DNA from: Halomicrobium sp. LC1Hm
GTDB taxonomy: Archaea; Halobacteriota; Halobacteria; Halobacteriales; Haloarculaceae
Length of the DNA: 64,000 nt
Reading direction: 5' to 3'
Assembly (NCBI RefSeq): GCF_009617995.1
Contig: NZ_CP044129.1
Coordinates: 682,001-746,000, forward strand
The position numbers and the translations under genes are program-made. A model generated the notes under the pieces. The model saw nothing but the letters and a program-made list of their open reading frames with translations. It was not told where the DNA came from and did no database searches. This document shows, piece after piece, positions 40,915 to 49,708 of the stretch. Every line of letters begins with the position of its first letter. The stretch's first letter is position 1.

Positions 40915-41640
40915 CTACAGCGACGCGGCCGTCTCCAGTGCCAGCGTGATCGCTCGTTCGACGTTGTTCTTCGCCTTCTCGGGCAGTTCCTCGTCGTCGG
41001 TCTCGCCCTTCTGGGTCCCCTCGACGAGGTTGCCGTCGACCGTACAGATCGCGCCAGCGGCCATCCCCTTGCGCCGGGCCAGCGAGAACAGCGCGGCGGC
41101 CTCCATCTCGACGGCCAGCAGGCCCGCCGCTTCCCACGCCGCGACGTACTCGTCGGTCTCGGCGTAGAAGGCGTCGTCCGTCGCGATCGGACCGACGTGG
41201 ACGGACTCGTCGTTGGCCTCGGCGGCCTCGACCAGCGCCGACAGCACCGCGTAGTCGGGAACGGCCGGCACCGTCTCGGCCTCGTATCGCTCGGTCGTCC
41301 CCTCGTCTTTGGCTGCTCCCGTGGCGACGACCATGTCGCCGATCTCGATGCCTTCCTGGAGCGCGCCGGTCGTGCCGACCCGGATGACCGTCTCGACTCC
41401 GACGGCGTGGAGTTCCTCGATCGCGATCGCCGCCGACGGCGAGCCGATGCCGGTCGAACAGATCGTCAGTTCCCGACCGTCGTAGGTCGCGTTGACGACC
41501 TTGTACTCGCGGTTCCGGGCGACCGTCGTCGCCTCGTCACACTGGGCGGCGATCCGGTCGACGCGGCCCGGATCGCCGGGAACGAGCGCGATGTCGTTCA
41601 GATCGCCGTCCTCGACGAGCAGGTGGGGTTGCTTTGCCAT
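40915..41640 (-). CDS. udp: Nucleoside phosphorylase (uridine phosphorylase type)
   Basis: A 241-residue phosphorylase of the PNP/UDP family. The phosphate-binding start is IALVPGDPGRVDRIA, then STGIGSPSAAIAIEEL, VIRVGTTGALQ and the ribose-binding AVEMEAAALFSLA. It cleaves nucleosides with phosphate to base and ribose-1-phosphate. The uridine assignment rests on overall likeness to archaeal UDP-type proteins. The TnpB element inserted just upstream of its start side (from about 41697). Confidence 0.88.
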   Translation of the reverse strand: MAKQPHLLVEDGDLNDIALVPGDPGRVDRIAAQCDEATTVARNREYKVVNATYDGRELTICSTGIGSPSAAIAIEELHAVGVETVIRVGTTGALQEGIEIGDMVVATGAAKDEGTTERYEAETVPAVPDYAVLSALVEAAEANDESVHVGPIATDDAFYAETDEYVAAWEAAGLLAVEMEAAALFSLARRKGMAAGAICTVDGNLVEGTQKGETDDEELPEKAKNNVERAITLALETAASL

Positions 41641-41696
41641 GTCCGTCGGGAGGGACGACAGCGACTAAAGTAGCCGTGCTTTGGCTCGACCCAAAC

Positions 41697-43160
41697 AGTT
41701 GACATCCTCCCCGTCCTGAAGGGCGAGGATTCCCGAGCGTTGGGATATTACGGTTCGCAACCCACCTGTTCCCTCGGGCGGAACGACCCAGAGGTTTGGT
41801 TGAACAGGTAGGCTACTGGCCGTGCCAAACGACCGTTACACATATCCTCCGTTGGAGGATTCTGAGTTATCTTTCTGCGAATATTCACCGCACCATTCAC
41901 GTCCGCGTTCATCGTTACACAGCACGATTCACAGATGTACAGGCCACGTTCCACACGGTTGGCGTCACGTTTCCGTCCACAGCACGAACACGTCTTCGAC
42001 GTATCTCTCTCGGAAACACGGTCAACAAGGATTCCGTGTTCCTCTGCTTTGTACTCCAAGAGCGTCGTGAAGCGGTCAAACTCCCACCCGTGGAGTTTCT
42101 TGTTCCCGCTTCGACCCCAGTTCCGTGACTCTCCGTTCTCGTCTTCACGAATCTCACTCAAGTCACCGATGGCAATACGACCAACTTCGTGGCCGATGCA
42201 CCGCTCTACAACGTGCTTGGCGAGCGAGTGCAGGAAGTGGTCTTTCCGACGCGAGAGTTTCTGTCGGGCGCGAAGCGCACGGTGTGACGGGCCGTTCTCG
42301 CCCTCTGTGTCGTACTCGTCACGAGTGAAGTAGTGCTTGTCCTGCTTCAGCACGTTCCCCGGATACAACTCGGCGTCACCGTTGTCGTAAGCGATCGCGA
42401 GGTAGTTCTTGATGCCGAGGTCGATCCCCGCCGTGTTGTCTCCCGGTGCGTCCTCGACGGGAATTTCGACCTTACAGACGAGGTGCAGTTCCCAGCAGTC
42501 GCCGTTCCAGACGGCGCGAACCTGCTGGATGTTCTCCACAGTCACGTCTGGTCGTGTTTTGTACTCACAGAGGATGAAATCCGAGCGGTGGTTCTTTAGG
42601 TTGAATCCCTTGCTTAGACGAAGTTGGTTGTGCTTCGTGTCGTGCTTGATGCCTTTCTGCTTCCACGTCACGGTGGAGCGCGGGTGTTCGTCGCCGTGTT
42701 TGCGATAGCCCGGTGGGTTGGCGTGCTCGTCTCCGCGTTGGCGTGCTTTGTACCAACTGGTGAACGACTCAGCAAGCTCTTCAAGAACTCGCTGACTTGA
42801 CTGAGAATGTAGGTCACTGTATCGTTCGTGTTCCTTGAGTTCGGATTTGAGTTCGCCGTCGTCGGGTATTTCCCCGTCTTCATCCCATCGGCCTTGCGTG
42901 TAGTATCGGGCGACATTCCACAGTTTCGACGCGGAGAACCCGCACTGGTTGAGGTCGTCACTCACCTGTTGGTGGTTAACGATTTTCGCTCGATAGGTGC
43001 GAGTTGTCTCCAGCATCGGACTGTATTCATAACCAGTTATGGGGGATTGTATATTAAAGACAACGACTGGGCGTGGAATATCCAGCAGTGCCATGGAACG
43101 TGGTTAGTGGAGGAGTTGTCGGCTGTATCCCCGTCCTAAAGGGCGAGTTTTTAGCCTTGA
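41697..43160 (-). mobile_element. IS200/IS605-superfamily element with tnpB only (IS1341 type)
   Basis: The element encodes TnpB but no TnpA transposase. Both ends carry related short hairpins: CCCCGTCCTGAAGGGCGAGG at about 41709-41728 and CCCCGTCCTAAAGGGCGAG at about 43128-43146. The former, next to the tnpB stop, is the expected right end and would hold the 3' end of the guide (omega) RNA. Boundaries are approximate because this family makes no target duplication. It could be mobilised in trans by a Y1 transposase elsewhere. Confidence 0.8.
41748..43016 (-). CDS. tnpB: TnpB RNA-guided endonuclease homologue
   Basis: A 422-residue TnpB. The RuvC-I Asp is in TAGIDLGIKN (D199). The zinc finger is CSCCGRKR and ICESCC (C343/C346, C362/C365). 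The RuvC-III Asp is in MNADVNGAVNI (D372). The expected RuvC-II glutamate position reads IAIGDLSEI, with Gly284 where ISDra2 TnpB has Glu, so nuclease activity is uncertain. The start MLETTRTYRAKIVNH is complementary to 43014-43016; a longer frame crosses the element's left end. Its guide RNA would come from the 3' end of the gene and the right end. Confidence 0.92.
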   Translation of the reverse strand: MLETTRTYRAKIVNHQQVSDDLNQCGFSASKLWNVARYYTQGRWDEDGEIPDDGELKSELKEHERYSDLHSQSSQRVLEELAESFTSWYKARQRGDEHANPPGYRKHGDEHPRSTVTWKQKGIKHDTKHNQLRLSKGFNLKNHRSDFILCEYKTRPDVTVENIQQVRAVWNGDCWELHLVCKVEIPVEDAPGDNTAGIDLGIKNYLAIAYDNGDAELYPGNVLKQDKHYFTRDEYDTEGENGPSHRALRARQKLSRRKDHFLHSLAKHVVERCIGHEVGRIAIGDLSEIREDENGESRNWGRSGNKKLHGWEFDRFTTLLEYKAEEHGILVDRVSERDTSKTCSCCGRKRDANRVERGLYICESCCVTMNADVNGAVNIRRKITQNPPTEDMCNGRLARPVAYLFNQTSGSFRPREQVGCEP

Positions 43161-43196
43161 AACTTTCATAATGTCTGTGATTATGAAGGTACACCT

Positions 43197-43373
43197 ATGC
43201 CACAGCTCGAAGTCCACCTCAGCGTCGACGCGGAGAGCGAACCGACAGTCTACCACGTCGGCGGCGATCTGAAGCGCCCCGGCGAGGCGATTCAGGCCGC
43301 CAAAGAGCTGGCGACAGCGGACGGACACGAAGGGATCGAGCTCGAAGAAGTGAAGCTGGCCGAAACGGCCTGA
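43197..43373 (+). CDS. Small acidic protein, 58 aa
   Basis: A 58-residue frame from ATG 43197 (MPQLEVHLSVDAE) to TGA 43371-43373. The composition is acidic with well-formed alternation of polar and nonpolar residues (TVYHVGGDLKRPGEAIQAAK), unlike random GC-rich frames. No family recognised. It begins just beyond the left end of the TnpB element, with an AT-rich promoter-like stretch (TTCATAATG, near 43166) upstream. The stop codon overlaps a type 2 hairpin repeat. Confidence 0.55.
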   Translation: MPQLEVHLSVDAESEPTVYHVGGDLKRPGEAIQAAKELATADGHEGIELEEVKLAETA

Positions 43374-43453
43374 CACGGACAGTTGTCGCGAGGTGCCGAT
43401 GAGCGTCTACCCGTTCCACCGCTCACCGGTACGCAACGACACCCGTCCGTACG
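43373..43453 (+). repeat. Type 2 hairpin repeat, copy 2 (diverged)
   Basis: An 81-bp palindrome with outer arms ACACGGACAGTTGTCG and CGACACCCGTCCGTAC and inner arms GAGCG and CGCTC. It begins on the last A of the TGA of the 58-residue gene (TGACAC). It is followed directly by an inverted type 1 copy. Confidence 0.65.
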
Positions 43454-43526
43454 AGACCGTCGGCTGTAACTTCGTGAAGCGCGCCACACCGTGGCGAGAT
43501 GGTCACAGATGGACAGCCGACAGTTT
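43454..43526 (-). repeat. Type 1 hairpin repeat, diverged copy in reverse orientation
   Basis: The segment ACCGTCGGCTGTAACTTCGT to GGTCACAGATGGACAGCCGA matches the reverse complement of the carA-side copy, with inner GCGCCACACC/GTGGCG. It lies between a type 2 copy and the end of the convergent DUF63 gene. Confidence 0.65.
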
Positions 43527-43610
43527 GGGCTGGCGTCTCCCTCGCAGAGCGACCCCTCGGCTTCCGAGCGGCAGGGGACTGAGCGATCCTCGCGCGGGCC
43601 GACGACGCCG

Positions 43611-44444
43611 TCAGAACGCCGGTGCCAGGAACAGGAACAGATTGTTGGTGGCCGGCCCCATTCCGACCGCGGCGATGAGCGAGAACACGAGCGCGCCCTC
43701 GGCGGGCTCGTCAGCCAGATAGCGATTGAACGAGACGACGATCGCGGCCGCGATCACCAGCTTCACCAGCAGGAACAGCCACCCGACCCCGAGCAGGTCG
43801 GCCGTCGGGAGCTGGCCGGCGAACTCCATGATCAGACGCGGGAGCGGCGACTGTTCGCTGGCCCCGACTACGTCGGCACCGACCGCCGTCGAGACGCCGT
43901 CGAGCGCGTGGGCGAAGACGACGACCGGACCCGCGTACCGCGTCCGGACGAACACGGGCGTGCGCCACAGGCTAATCGCCAGCACCACGAGCGCCGTCAC
44001 CACCAGCGCGACGATCAGCGACACCGCCGGCCACACCGGCGAGAACGTCGGCTGTGCGATCGACTGCCAGATGCGGACGACGACCAGCACGACGAAGATC
44101 GCCGTCCCGACCAGCCCGAGATTTCGGACGACGGTGTCTTCGTTGCCCCGGACGATGCCGACGGCCTGGAGAGCGAGCCAGACGCCGCCGGTCAGGAGGA
44201 AGGTCGTCAGGTACACTGCTGGCGTCCCGAACAGCGGTTCGTACAGGGGCGGGTACAGCCCAAGCTGCTCGAAGGCGTGGAAGGCACCGCCGATGGCCAT
44301 CCACGGCAGCAAGGACACCACTGCCCGCTGGTCGATCTCGGGTTCCGCGGCCGAGAGCAGTGCCGTCACCAGCCCGGCCCCACCGAGCAGGACGACGAGA
44401 TACGGGAGCGGCGGCAGCGCGAAGCTCGTCGGTAGGATCTGCAT
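43611..44444 (-). CDS. DUF63 membrane protein
   Basis: A 277-residue, seven- to eight-helix protein of the archaeal DUF63 family. Typical segments are [18 protein letters not shown] and [19 protein letters not shown], with [17 protein letters not shown] near the end. Function is unknown. The ATG complementary to 44442-44444 ([16 protein letters not shown]) starts at the first family-like residue; a longer frame upstream overlaps the deoC promoter. Confidence 0.85.
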   Translation of the reverse strand: MQILPTSFALPPLPYLVVLLGGAGLVTALLSAAEPEIDQRAVVSLLPWMAIGGAFHAFEQLGLYPPLYEPLFGTPAVYLTTFLLTGGVWLALQAVGIVRGNEDTVVRNLGLVGTAIFVVLVVVRIWQSIAQPTFSPVWPAVSLIVALVVTALVVLAISLWRTPVFVRTRYAGPVVVFAHALDGVSTAVGADVVGASEQSPLPRLIMEFAGQLPTADLLGVGWLFLLVKLVIAAAIVVSFNRYLADEPAEGALVFSLIAAVGMGPATNNLFLFLAPAF

Positions 44445-44584
44445 ATCCCGCCAACCGTCGCCGAGGGGCGAAAGTGTTCCGACCTCCGGTGATCGGTCGC
44501 CACCGACGACGAGCGACTCGCCCGACGAACACGCGACCGCGCCGTCGCCGAGAGGCTTACGTATCGACCCGCCAATGGGAGACC

Positions 44585-45235
44585 ATGGACTCCGTCCCCG
44601 AACGCATCGAACACACGGTGCTGGGACCGACGACGCGGTGGGCCGACGTACAGGCAGTGCTCGACGACGCGACCGAACACGGACTGCGAGCCTGCATCCC
44701 ACCGTGTTACGTCGCACGGGCCGACGAGTACGCGGACGTGGCGCTCAGCACGGTCGTGAACTTTCCCCATGGCCAGGGCGCGACCGACGCCGTCGCGGCG
44801 GCGGCCAAACAGGCGTGGGACGACGGTGCCGACGAGATCGACATGGTCTGTAACGTCGGCCAGCTGAAGGCCGGTGCCGACGCGGCCGTCACCGAGACGA
44901 TCGCGGAAGTGGTCGCGACCGTGCCGGTCCCGGTGAAGGTGATCGTCGAGGCCCCGCTGTTGACCGACGCCGAGAAGCACCGCGCCGGTGAGATCGTCGC
45001 GGAGGCCGATGCCGAGTTCTGCAAGACGGCGACGGGCTTCTCCGACGGTGGCGCGACGGTCGCTGACGTGGCGCTGTTGAGCCAGTACCGGCCGGTCAAG
45101 GCCAGTGGCGGCGTCGGCTCGTGGGAGCGAGCGAAGGCCATGTTCGACGCCGGGGCCGAGCGCATCGGCGCGTCGAGTGGCGTGACGATCGCCGAGGAGT
45201 GGCGGGCCGCCGAGGGCGGTGCGAGCGACCAGTGA
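44585..45235 (+). CDS. deoC: Deoxyribose-phosphate aldolase
   Basis: A 216-residue DeoC, the class I aldolase that splits 2-deoxyribose-5-phosphate into glyceraldehyde-3-phosphate and acetaldehyde. The Schiff-base lysine region is [11 protein letters not shown], with the second lysine in [14 protein letters not shown] and the phosphate-binding end [13 protein letters not shown]. The early motif [10 protein letters not shown] is intact. Its stop overlaps the GTG start of the SDR gene (GTGA), indicating co-translation, and it would act downstream of nucleoside phosphorylases such as that at 40915. Confidence 0.95.
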   Translation: MDSVPERIEHTVLGPTTRWADVQAVLDDATEHGLRACIPPCYVARADEYADVALSTVVNFPHGQGATDAVAAAAKQAWDDGADEIDMVCNVGQLKAGADAAVTETIAEVVATVPVPVKVIVEAPLLTDAEKHRAGEIVAEADAEFCKTATGFSDGGATVADVALLSQYRPVKASGGVGSWERAKAMFDAGAERIGASSGVTIAEEWRAAEGGASDQ

Positions 45236-46041
45236 CCGTCCTCGATCGCTTTCGCCTCGACGGACAGACGGCGGTCGTCACCGGCGGCAACCGCGGGATC
45301 GGCCGAGCGATCGCGCAGGCGCTGGCAGAAGCCGGAGCCGACGTGGCGATCGGCAACCGCGACGCCGAGAGCGGCCGGCGGGCGGCCGAGGAGATCGAAG
45401 CCGCGACCGACGCGACCGTGCGAGCCTACGAGGCCGACGTGACCGACGAGGCGGCGGTCGAGGCACTGGTCGAGGCGACGGTCGAGGCGTTCGGCGGACT
45501 GGACGTGCTCGTGAACAACGCCGGCATCACCGTCCACGCGCCCGCCGAGGAGATGACCGTCGAGCAGTTCCAGCGCGTCGTCGACGTGAACCTCACCGGG
45601 ACCTTCCGCTGTGCGAAACACGCCGGCCGCGCGATGCTCGACGCCGCCGATCAGAGCGACGAGAGCGCCCGCGGCGGCGTCGGCTCGATCGTCAACCTCT
45701 CGTCGATGTCGGCCCGCGTCGCCAACTACCCCCAGCACCAGGTCGCGTACAACGCGACGAAGGGTGCCGTCGATTCGTTCACGCGACAGCTGGCCTCGGA
45801 GTGGGCCGACGACGGCATCCGCGTCAACGCCGTCGCACCGGGCTACGTCCGCACCGACCCCGTCGACGAGGCCCTGCGCGAGGACCCGGAACTGGAAGCA
45901 CTGTGGGAGGAGGAGATGCTCCTCGACGAGATGGCCCGCCCCGAAGACATCGCACCGCTGGTGGTCTATCTCGCCAGCGAGGCCTCGTGGTACGTGACCG
46001 GTTCGTCGGTGCTGATCGACGGCGGCTACACGGTGCGGTGA
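45232..46041 (+). CDS. Short-chain dehydrogenase/reductase
   Basis: A 269-residue SDR. The nucleotide-binding turn is [14 protein letters not shown], the NNAG motif is [14 protein letters not shown], and the catalytic Ser/Tyr/Lys are in [20 protein letters not shown] and ATKGA. It ends with the SDR tail [11 protein letters not shown]. Coupled to deoC through a GTGA overlap, it may act on an aldehyde or sugar derived from deoxynucleosides; the substrate is not clear. Confidence 0.92.
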   Translation: MTVLDRFRLDGQTAVVTGGNRGIGRAIAQALAEAGADVAIGNRDAESGRRAAEEIEAATDATVRAYEADVTDEAAVEALVEATVEAFGGLDVLVNNAGITVHAPAEEMTVEQFQRVVDVNLTGTFRCAKHAGRAMLDAADQSDESARGGVGSIVNLSSMSARVANYPQHQVAYNATKGAVDSFTRQLASEWADDGIRVNAVAPGYVRTDPVDEALREDPELEALWEEEMLLDEMARPEDIAPLVVYLASEASWYVTGSSVLIDGGYTVR

Positions 46042-46168
46042 GCAAGGTTCGCCGCCCGATCGAGCGGAAACTGGCCGACGGCGGCCACTTCCATACGTGC
46101 GCTTGAGAGTCTCTAGCTGCCGTTTTCACGACCGAGAGTGTTTTCCCTCGTGACCGGCTAGGCCGCCC

Positions 46169-46342
46169 GTGACCGACGCCGAACAGACGCCCGCTCGCGA
46201 CGACGAACTGACGAGTCACGGATACCACATCACGCTCGACGACGGCCGCGACTCGTTTTTCGCCCTCTCGATCGAAGACGAACAGAGCGACGACGCCTGG
46301 CTGATGTCAGACACCGTGCGTGCGTTAGACGAGATGCGCTAG
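46169..46342 (+). CDS. Small conserved-looking haloarchaeal protein, 57 aa
   Basis: A 57-residue frame from GTG 46169 to TAG 46340-46342. It begins MTDAEQTPARDDELTSHG, has a beta-strand-like middle (GYHITLDDGRDSFFALSI) and ends DAWLMSDTVRALDEMR. This 'xAWxxSD' type of ending is familiar from small haloarchaeal proteins of unknown function. It sits between the SDR and the methylthiotransferase genes on the same strand. Confidence 0.6.
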   Translation: MTDAEQTPARDDELTSHGYHITLDDGRDSFFALSIEDEQSDDAWLMSDTVRALDEMR

Positions 46343-46536
46343 CAAATCGAGGTGATTCTCCGCCGACTGCTGTCGCTACCACGCCGACAGCCACTGTACC
46401 GAACACTCACGTAGTGTGGCCCTCGAAAGCCCTCGGCTCGCTCCGGGGAAATCTTGTCCGCCTCGACACCGACTGTTGCGAGAACGATTCCGTCGTGCTT
46501 TTGGCCACGAGGGACAAGACAGAGACAACGCAGCGC

Positions 46537-47799
46537 ATGGCCCAGTATCACATCGAGACGTACGGGTGTACGTCGAACCGCGGCGAGACCCAGGAGATCG
46601 AGCAGGCCCTCCGAGAGGGTGGCCACTACCCCGCCGAGGGACCCGAGGAGGCCGACGTGGCGATCCTCAACACCTGTACCGTCCTCGAAAAGACCGAGCG
46701 GAACATGCTTCGACGGGCCGAGGAACTCGACGCCGAGACCCCCGGCGACCTGGTCGTCACCGGCTGTATGGCGCTGGCACAGGGCGAGGAGTTCCGCGCG
46801 GCCGACGTGGACGCCGAGGTCCTCCACTGGGACGACGTGCCCCAGCACGTCCTCAACGGCGAGTGCCCGACGGTCACGCCCGACACGGAGACCGTCCTCG
46901 ACGGCGTCGTCGGCATCCTGCCGATCGCGCGTGGCTGTATGTCAGACTGTTCGTACTGTATCACCAAGCAGGCGACCGGCCGAATCGAGTCCCCGTCGGT
47001 CGAGGAAAACGTCGAGAAGGCCCGAGCGCTGGTGCATGCCGGTGCGAAGGAGATCCGCATCACGGGCCAGGACACCGGCGTCTACGGCTGGGACACGAAC
47101 CAGGGCGAGAGCCTGCTGCCCGAGCTTTTGGAGCGGATCTGCACCGAGATCGACGGCGACTTCCGGGTCCGCGTGGGGATGGCTAACCCGAAGGGGGTCC
47201 ACGGCGTCCGCGAGGAGCTGGCCCGCGTCTTCGCCGAACACGACGAGCTGTACAACTTCTTGCACGCGCCCGTCCAGAGCGGGAGCGACGACGTGCTCGC
47301 GGACATGCGCCGCCAGCACGCCGTGGGCGAGTACGTCGAGGTCGTCGACACCTTCGACGAGCACCTGGACTACTGGACGCTGTCGACGGACTTCATCGTC
47401 GGCTTCCCCAGCGAGACCGAGTCGGACTTCCAGCAGTCGATGGCGCTGCTGCGCGAGACCCGCCCGGAGAAGATCAACGTCACGCGCTTCTCGAAGCGTC
47501 CCGGCACCGACGCCGCCGAGATGAAGGGCCTCGGCGGCCAGACGAAGAAGGATCGATCGAAGGCCATGTCCGAGCTGAAGATGGACGTGACCGGCGACGC
47601 CTACGAGGAGATGGTCGGCGAGGAGCGACGCGTCCTCCTGACCGAAGACGGGACCGACGAGTCGCTGGTGGGCTACGACGAGGCGTACCGACAGGTCGTC
47701 GTCGTCGACGCCCGAGACCGTGGCCTCAAGGTCGGCGACTTCGTCGACTGTGAAATCACCAGCCACAACACCGTCTACGCCTTCGGCGAGCCGATCTAG
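46537..47799 (+). CDS. tRNA methylthiotransferase (MiaB-like, e-MtaB/CDKAL1 type)
   Basis: A 420-residue radical-SAM enzyme. The N-terminal UPF0004 domain has ETYGCTSNRGET and LNTCTVLEKTERN, plus VVTGCMALAQG. The radical-SAM cluster motif is ARGCMSDCSYCITKQATG. A C-terminal TRAM domain binds RNA. Archaeal members add the methylthio group to t6A37 in tRNAs reading ANN codons. The ATG at 46537 gives the expected MAQYHIETYG start. It ends tail-to-tail with the Yip1 gene. Confidence 0.92.
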   Translation: MAQYHIETYGCTSNRGETQEIEQALREGGHYPAEGPEEADVAILNTCTVLEKTERNMLRRAEELDAETPGDLVVTGCMALAQGEEFRAADVDAEVLHWDDVPQHVLNGECPTVTPDTETVLDGVVGILPIARGCMSDCSYCITKQATGRIESPSVEENVEKARALVHAGAKEIRITGQDTGVYGWDTNQGESLLPELLERICTEIDGDFRVRVGMANPKGVHGVREELARVFAEHDELYNFLHAPVQSGSDDVLADMRRQHAVGEYVEVVDTFDEHLDYWTLSTDFIVGFPSETESDFQQSMALLRETRPEKINVTRFSKRPGTDAAEMKGLGGQTKKDRSKAMSELKMDVTGDAYEEMVGEERRVLLTEDGTDESLVGYDEAYRQVVVVDARDRGLKVGDFVDCEITSHNTVYAFGEPI

Positions 47800-48467
47800 A
47801 CCGGGAGCTGGATCGCCACCAGCATCACGACCGTCGCGACCGCGGCGACCGCCGTCGCACGACGCCGCGAGAGGTCGTAGGTCGCGTCGAGCGCGCCGAT
47901 CCAGATGTAGCCGATCCACAGCGTCACCGCCACAGAGGAGATCGAGCTCACGTCGATCAGTCCGCGGCCGTTGAACGTCACCATCGTCCCGTCGACGCCG
48001 CTGGTGCCGTGGAGGACGCCGTTCAGCGTCGCACCGGGGGTCGCCGCCAGCTGCCAGGCCGCGACGAGCGCGACGAGCGGGTAGACGACGGCGTAGGGGG
48101 CGTGAGACCAGCCGACGAAGGCCAACAACTGCCTGAACCGTCCCCGGCCACCCGCGAGACGCGCGGCCCCGTGCAGCAGTGCCGTCGTCACGACCCAGCC
48201 GACGAGGACGAGGAGGATCCCGCCCACGGTGCCGATGGCGAACCACAGCGGCAGCCGTGCGGTCTGGGCACCGATGACGAACTCGACGGTCGCGATGTCG
48301 GACGAGAGCCCCCGTTGCAGTGCGACGTAGACCGGGAACGCGGTCGCGATGCTGCCCGCGCCGACCAGGAACACGAGGACGAGCGGCTGAACCAGCGAGA
48401 GCCGCTCGTCGGCCGCCTCGAACGCCGCTCTCGGCCGGACGAGCAGCGTGGCGAGGGAAACGTCCAT
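47796..48467 (-). CDS. Yip1-family membrane protein
   Basis: A 223-residue membrane protein of the Yip1/YIPF type. The N-terminal soluble segment LLVRPRAAFEAADERLSLVQ precedes five or so helices, including LPLWFAIGTVGGILLVLVGW and LAFVGWSHAPYAVVYPLVAL (the SHAPY segment is characteristic). The ATG complementary to 48465-48467 fits a TATA-like TAACTATTT near 48496-48503; the GTG six codons earlier would be too close to that box. Function unknown. Confidence 0.8.
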   Translation of the reverse strand: MDVSLATLLVRPRAAFEAADERLSLVQPLVLVFLVGAGSIATAFPVYVALQRGLSSDIATVEFVIGAQTARLPLWFAIGTVGGILLVLVGWVVTTALLHGAARLAGGRGRFRQLLAFVGWSHAPYAVVYPLVALVAAWQLAATPGATLNGVLHGTSGVDGTMVTFNGRGLIDVSSISSVAVTLWIGYIWIGALDATYDLSRRRATAVAAVATVVMLVAIQLPV

Positions 48468-48568
48468 CGCCAACAGTTCCGACACGGCACCAGAAATAGT
48501 TACCGAGAGGTACCGGGAGCCGTCCCGAATCGCCGCGACGGAATCACGAATCCCACAACGGCGACCGG

Positions 48569-49708
48569 TCAGTCCCGGAGTGCCTCGACCGGCCGGGCGT
48601 TGGCCGCCTTCCAGGCCGGATAGAGGCCGCTGAGGAAGCTGGCACCCGTCCCGAAGAGGAAGCCAAGCACCGTGTACTGCAGGGCTTGCCCAGAGAAGGC
48701 GAGGGGGTCCGAGAGCAACTGTGCGTTCATCACCATGCCCAGGCCGATACTGATGAACACGCCGAAGATGGAGCCGACGACGCCCAGCAACGCCGCTTCG
48801 TACAGCATCAGCTTGACGATGTCGAGGCGGTGATAGCCGACCGCCCGGAGGACGCCGATCTCCTCTTTGCGCTCGATCGTGCTCATGAGCATCACGTTGA
48901 GAATGCTCACGGACGCGACCAGCAGCGAGATCCCCCCGACCGCGAGCAGGAACGTCCGGATGAGGCCGATCTGCTGGTTGAACCGTTCGAGGGCCGACTC
49001 GGCGTCGAAGACGCTGTATCGCGAGCGCCGCTCACTGTTGAGATTCTCGTCGATCCGATCGCTGATGGCGAACGCTTGCTGGGGCGTCTCCGCGCGAATG
49101 AGAACCTGTGACGCGCCGTCACCGAGTTCACCCGGTGGCAGGACGACGGCATCGCCCGTCGAGACGAACGAGGCGCGACTTGACTCGGCCAGCACGGCGA
49201 CGACCCGACGGCTCTCGCCGTTGACCTGCACGCTGTCTCCGGGTTGGACTCCGAGCGTCTCTGCCAGTTCGTTCCCGATCGCGACACCCGAACGCCAGTT
49301 CCGCGGGATCTGGCCCGATTCCGCGGTGACGAACACCTCTGGATCGGAGACCGACACCAGCGACGCGCTCGTCGTCTGCTGTAACCCGGTCACTCTCGCC
49401 CGTCCACGGGAAAGCGTGTAGACATCGCCGTTGCCGGCGTAGCGTTCGATCTCGGCGACCTGTTCTCGACGGAGCAACCCGAACTCCGAGTCTTCGCCGG
49501 GGCCGACGCCGACGGTTCGGATCGCGTCGTCGGCCGTCCCCATGAACGACTGTTCGAGCGTGGCACCGAACATCCCCAGCGAGGCGATCGCGACCACGCC
49601 GATAGTGATCCCCGCCATCGCGAGGATCGTCCGAGCGCGTGCCCGCGAGAGGTTGTTCCGAGCGAAGGCCAGGAACGGCGAGAACCGCGCGAGCGGGCTG
49701 TCAATCAT
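48569..49708 (-). CDS. ABC transporter permease (MacB/FtsX type)
   Basis: A 379-residue permease. The first helix is TILAMAGITIGVVAIASLGM, then a large extracytoplasmic MacB-core domain, and a C-terminal FtsX domain with three helices (FLLAVGGISLLVASVSILNV, RKEEIGVLRAVGYHRLDIV and so on), ending in the usual LYPAWKAANARPVEAL. Such systems drive lipoprotein release, peptide export or envelope stress signalling. It overlaps the ATPase gene by 8 bp and is last in a three-gene operon (51862 to 48569). Confidence 0.9.
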   Translation of the reverse strand: MIDSPLARFSPFLAFARNNLSRARARTILAMAGITIGVVAIASLGMFGATLEQSFMGTADDAIRTVGVGPGEDSEFGLLRREQVAEIERYAGNGDVYTLSRGRARVTGLQQTTSASLVSVSDPEVFVTAESGQIPRNWRSGVAIGNELAETLGVQPGDSVQVNGESRRVVAVLAESSRASFVSTGDAVVLPPGELGDGASQVLIRAETPQQAFAISDRIDENLNSERRSRYSVFDAESALERFNQQIGLIRTFLLAVGGISLLVASVSILNVMLMSTIERKEEIGVLRAVGYHRLDIVKLMLYEAALLGVVGSIFGVFISIGLGMVMNAQLLSDPLAFSGQALQYTVLGFLFGTGASFLSGLYPAWKAANARPVEALRD

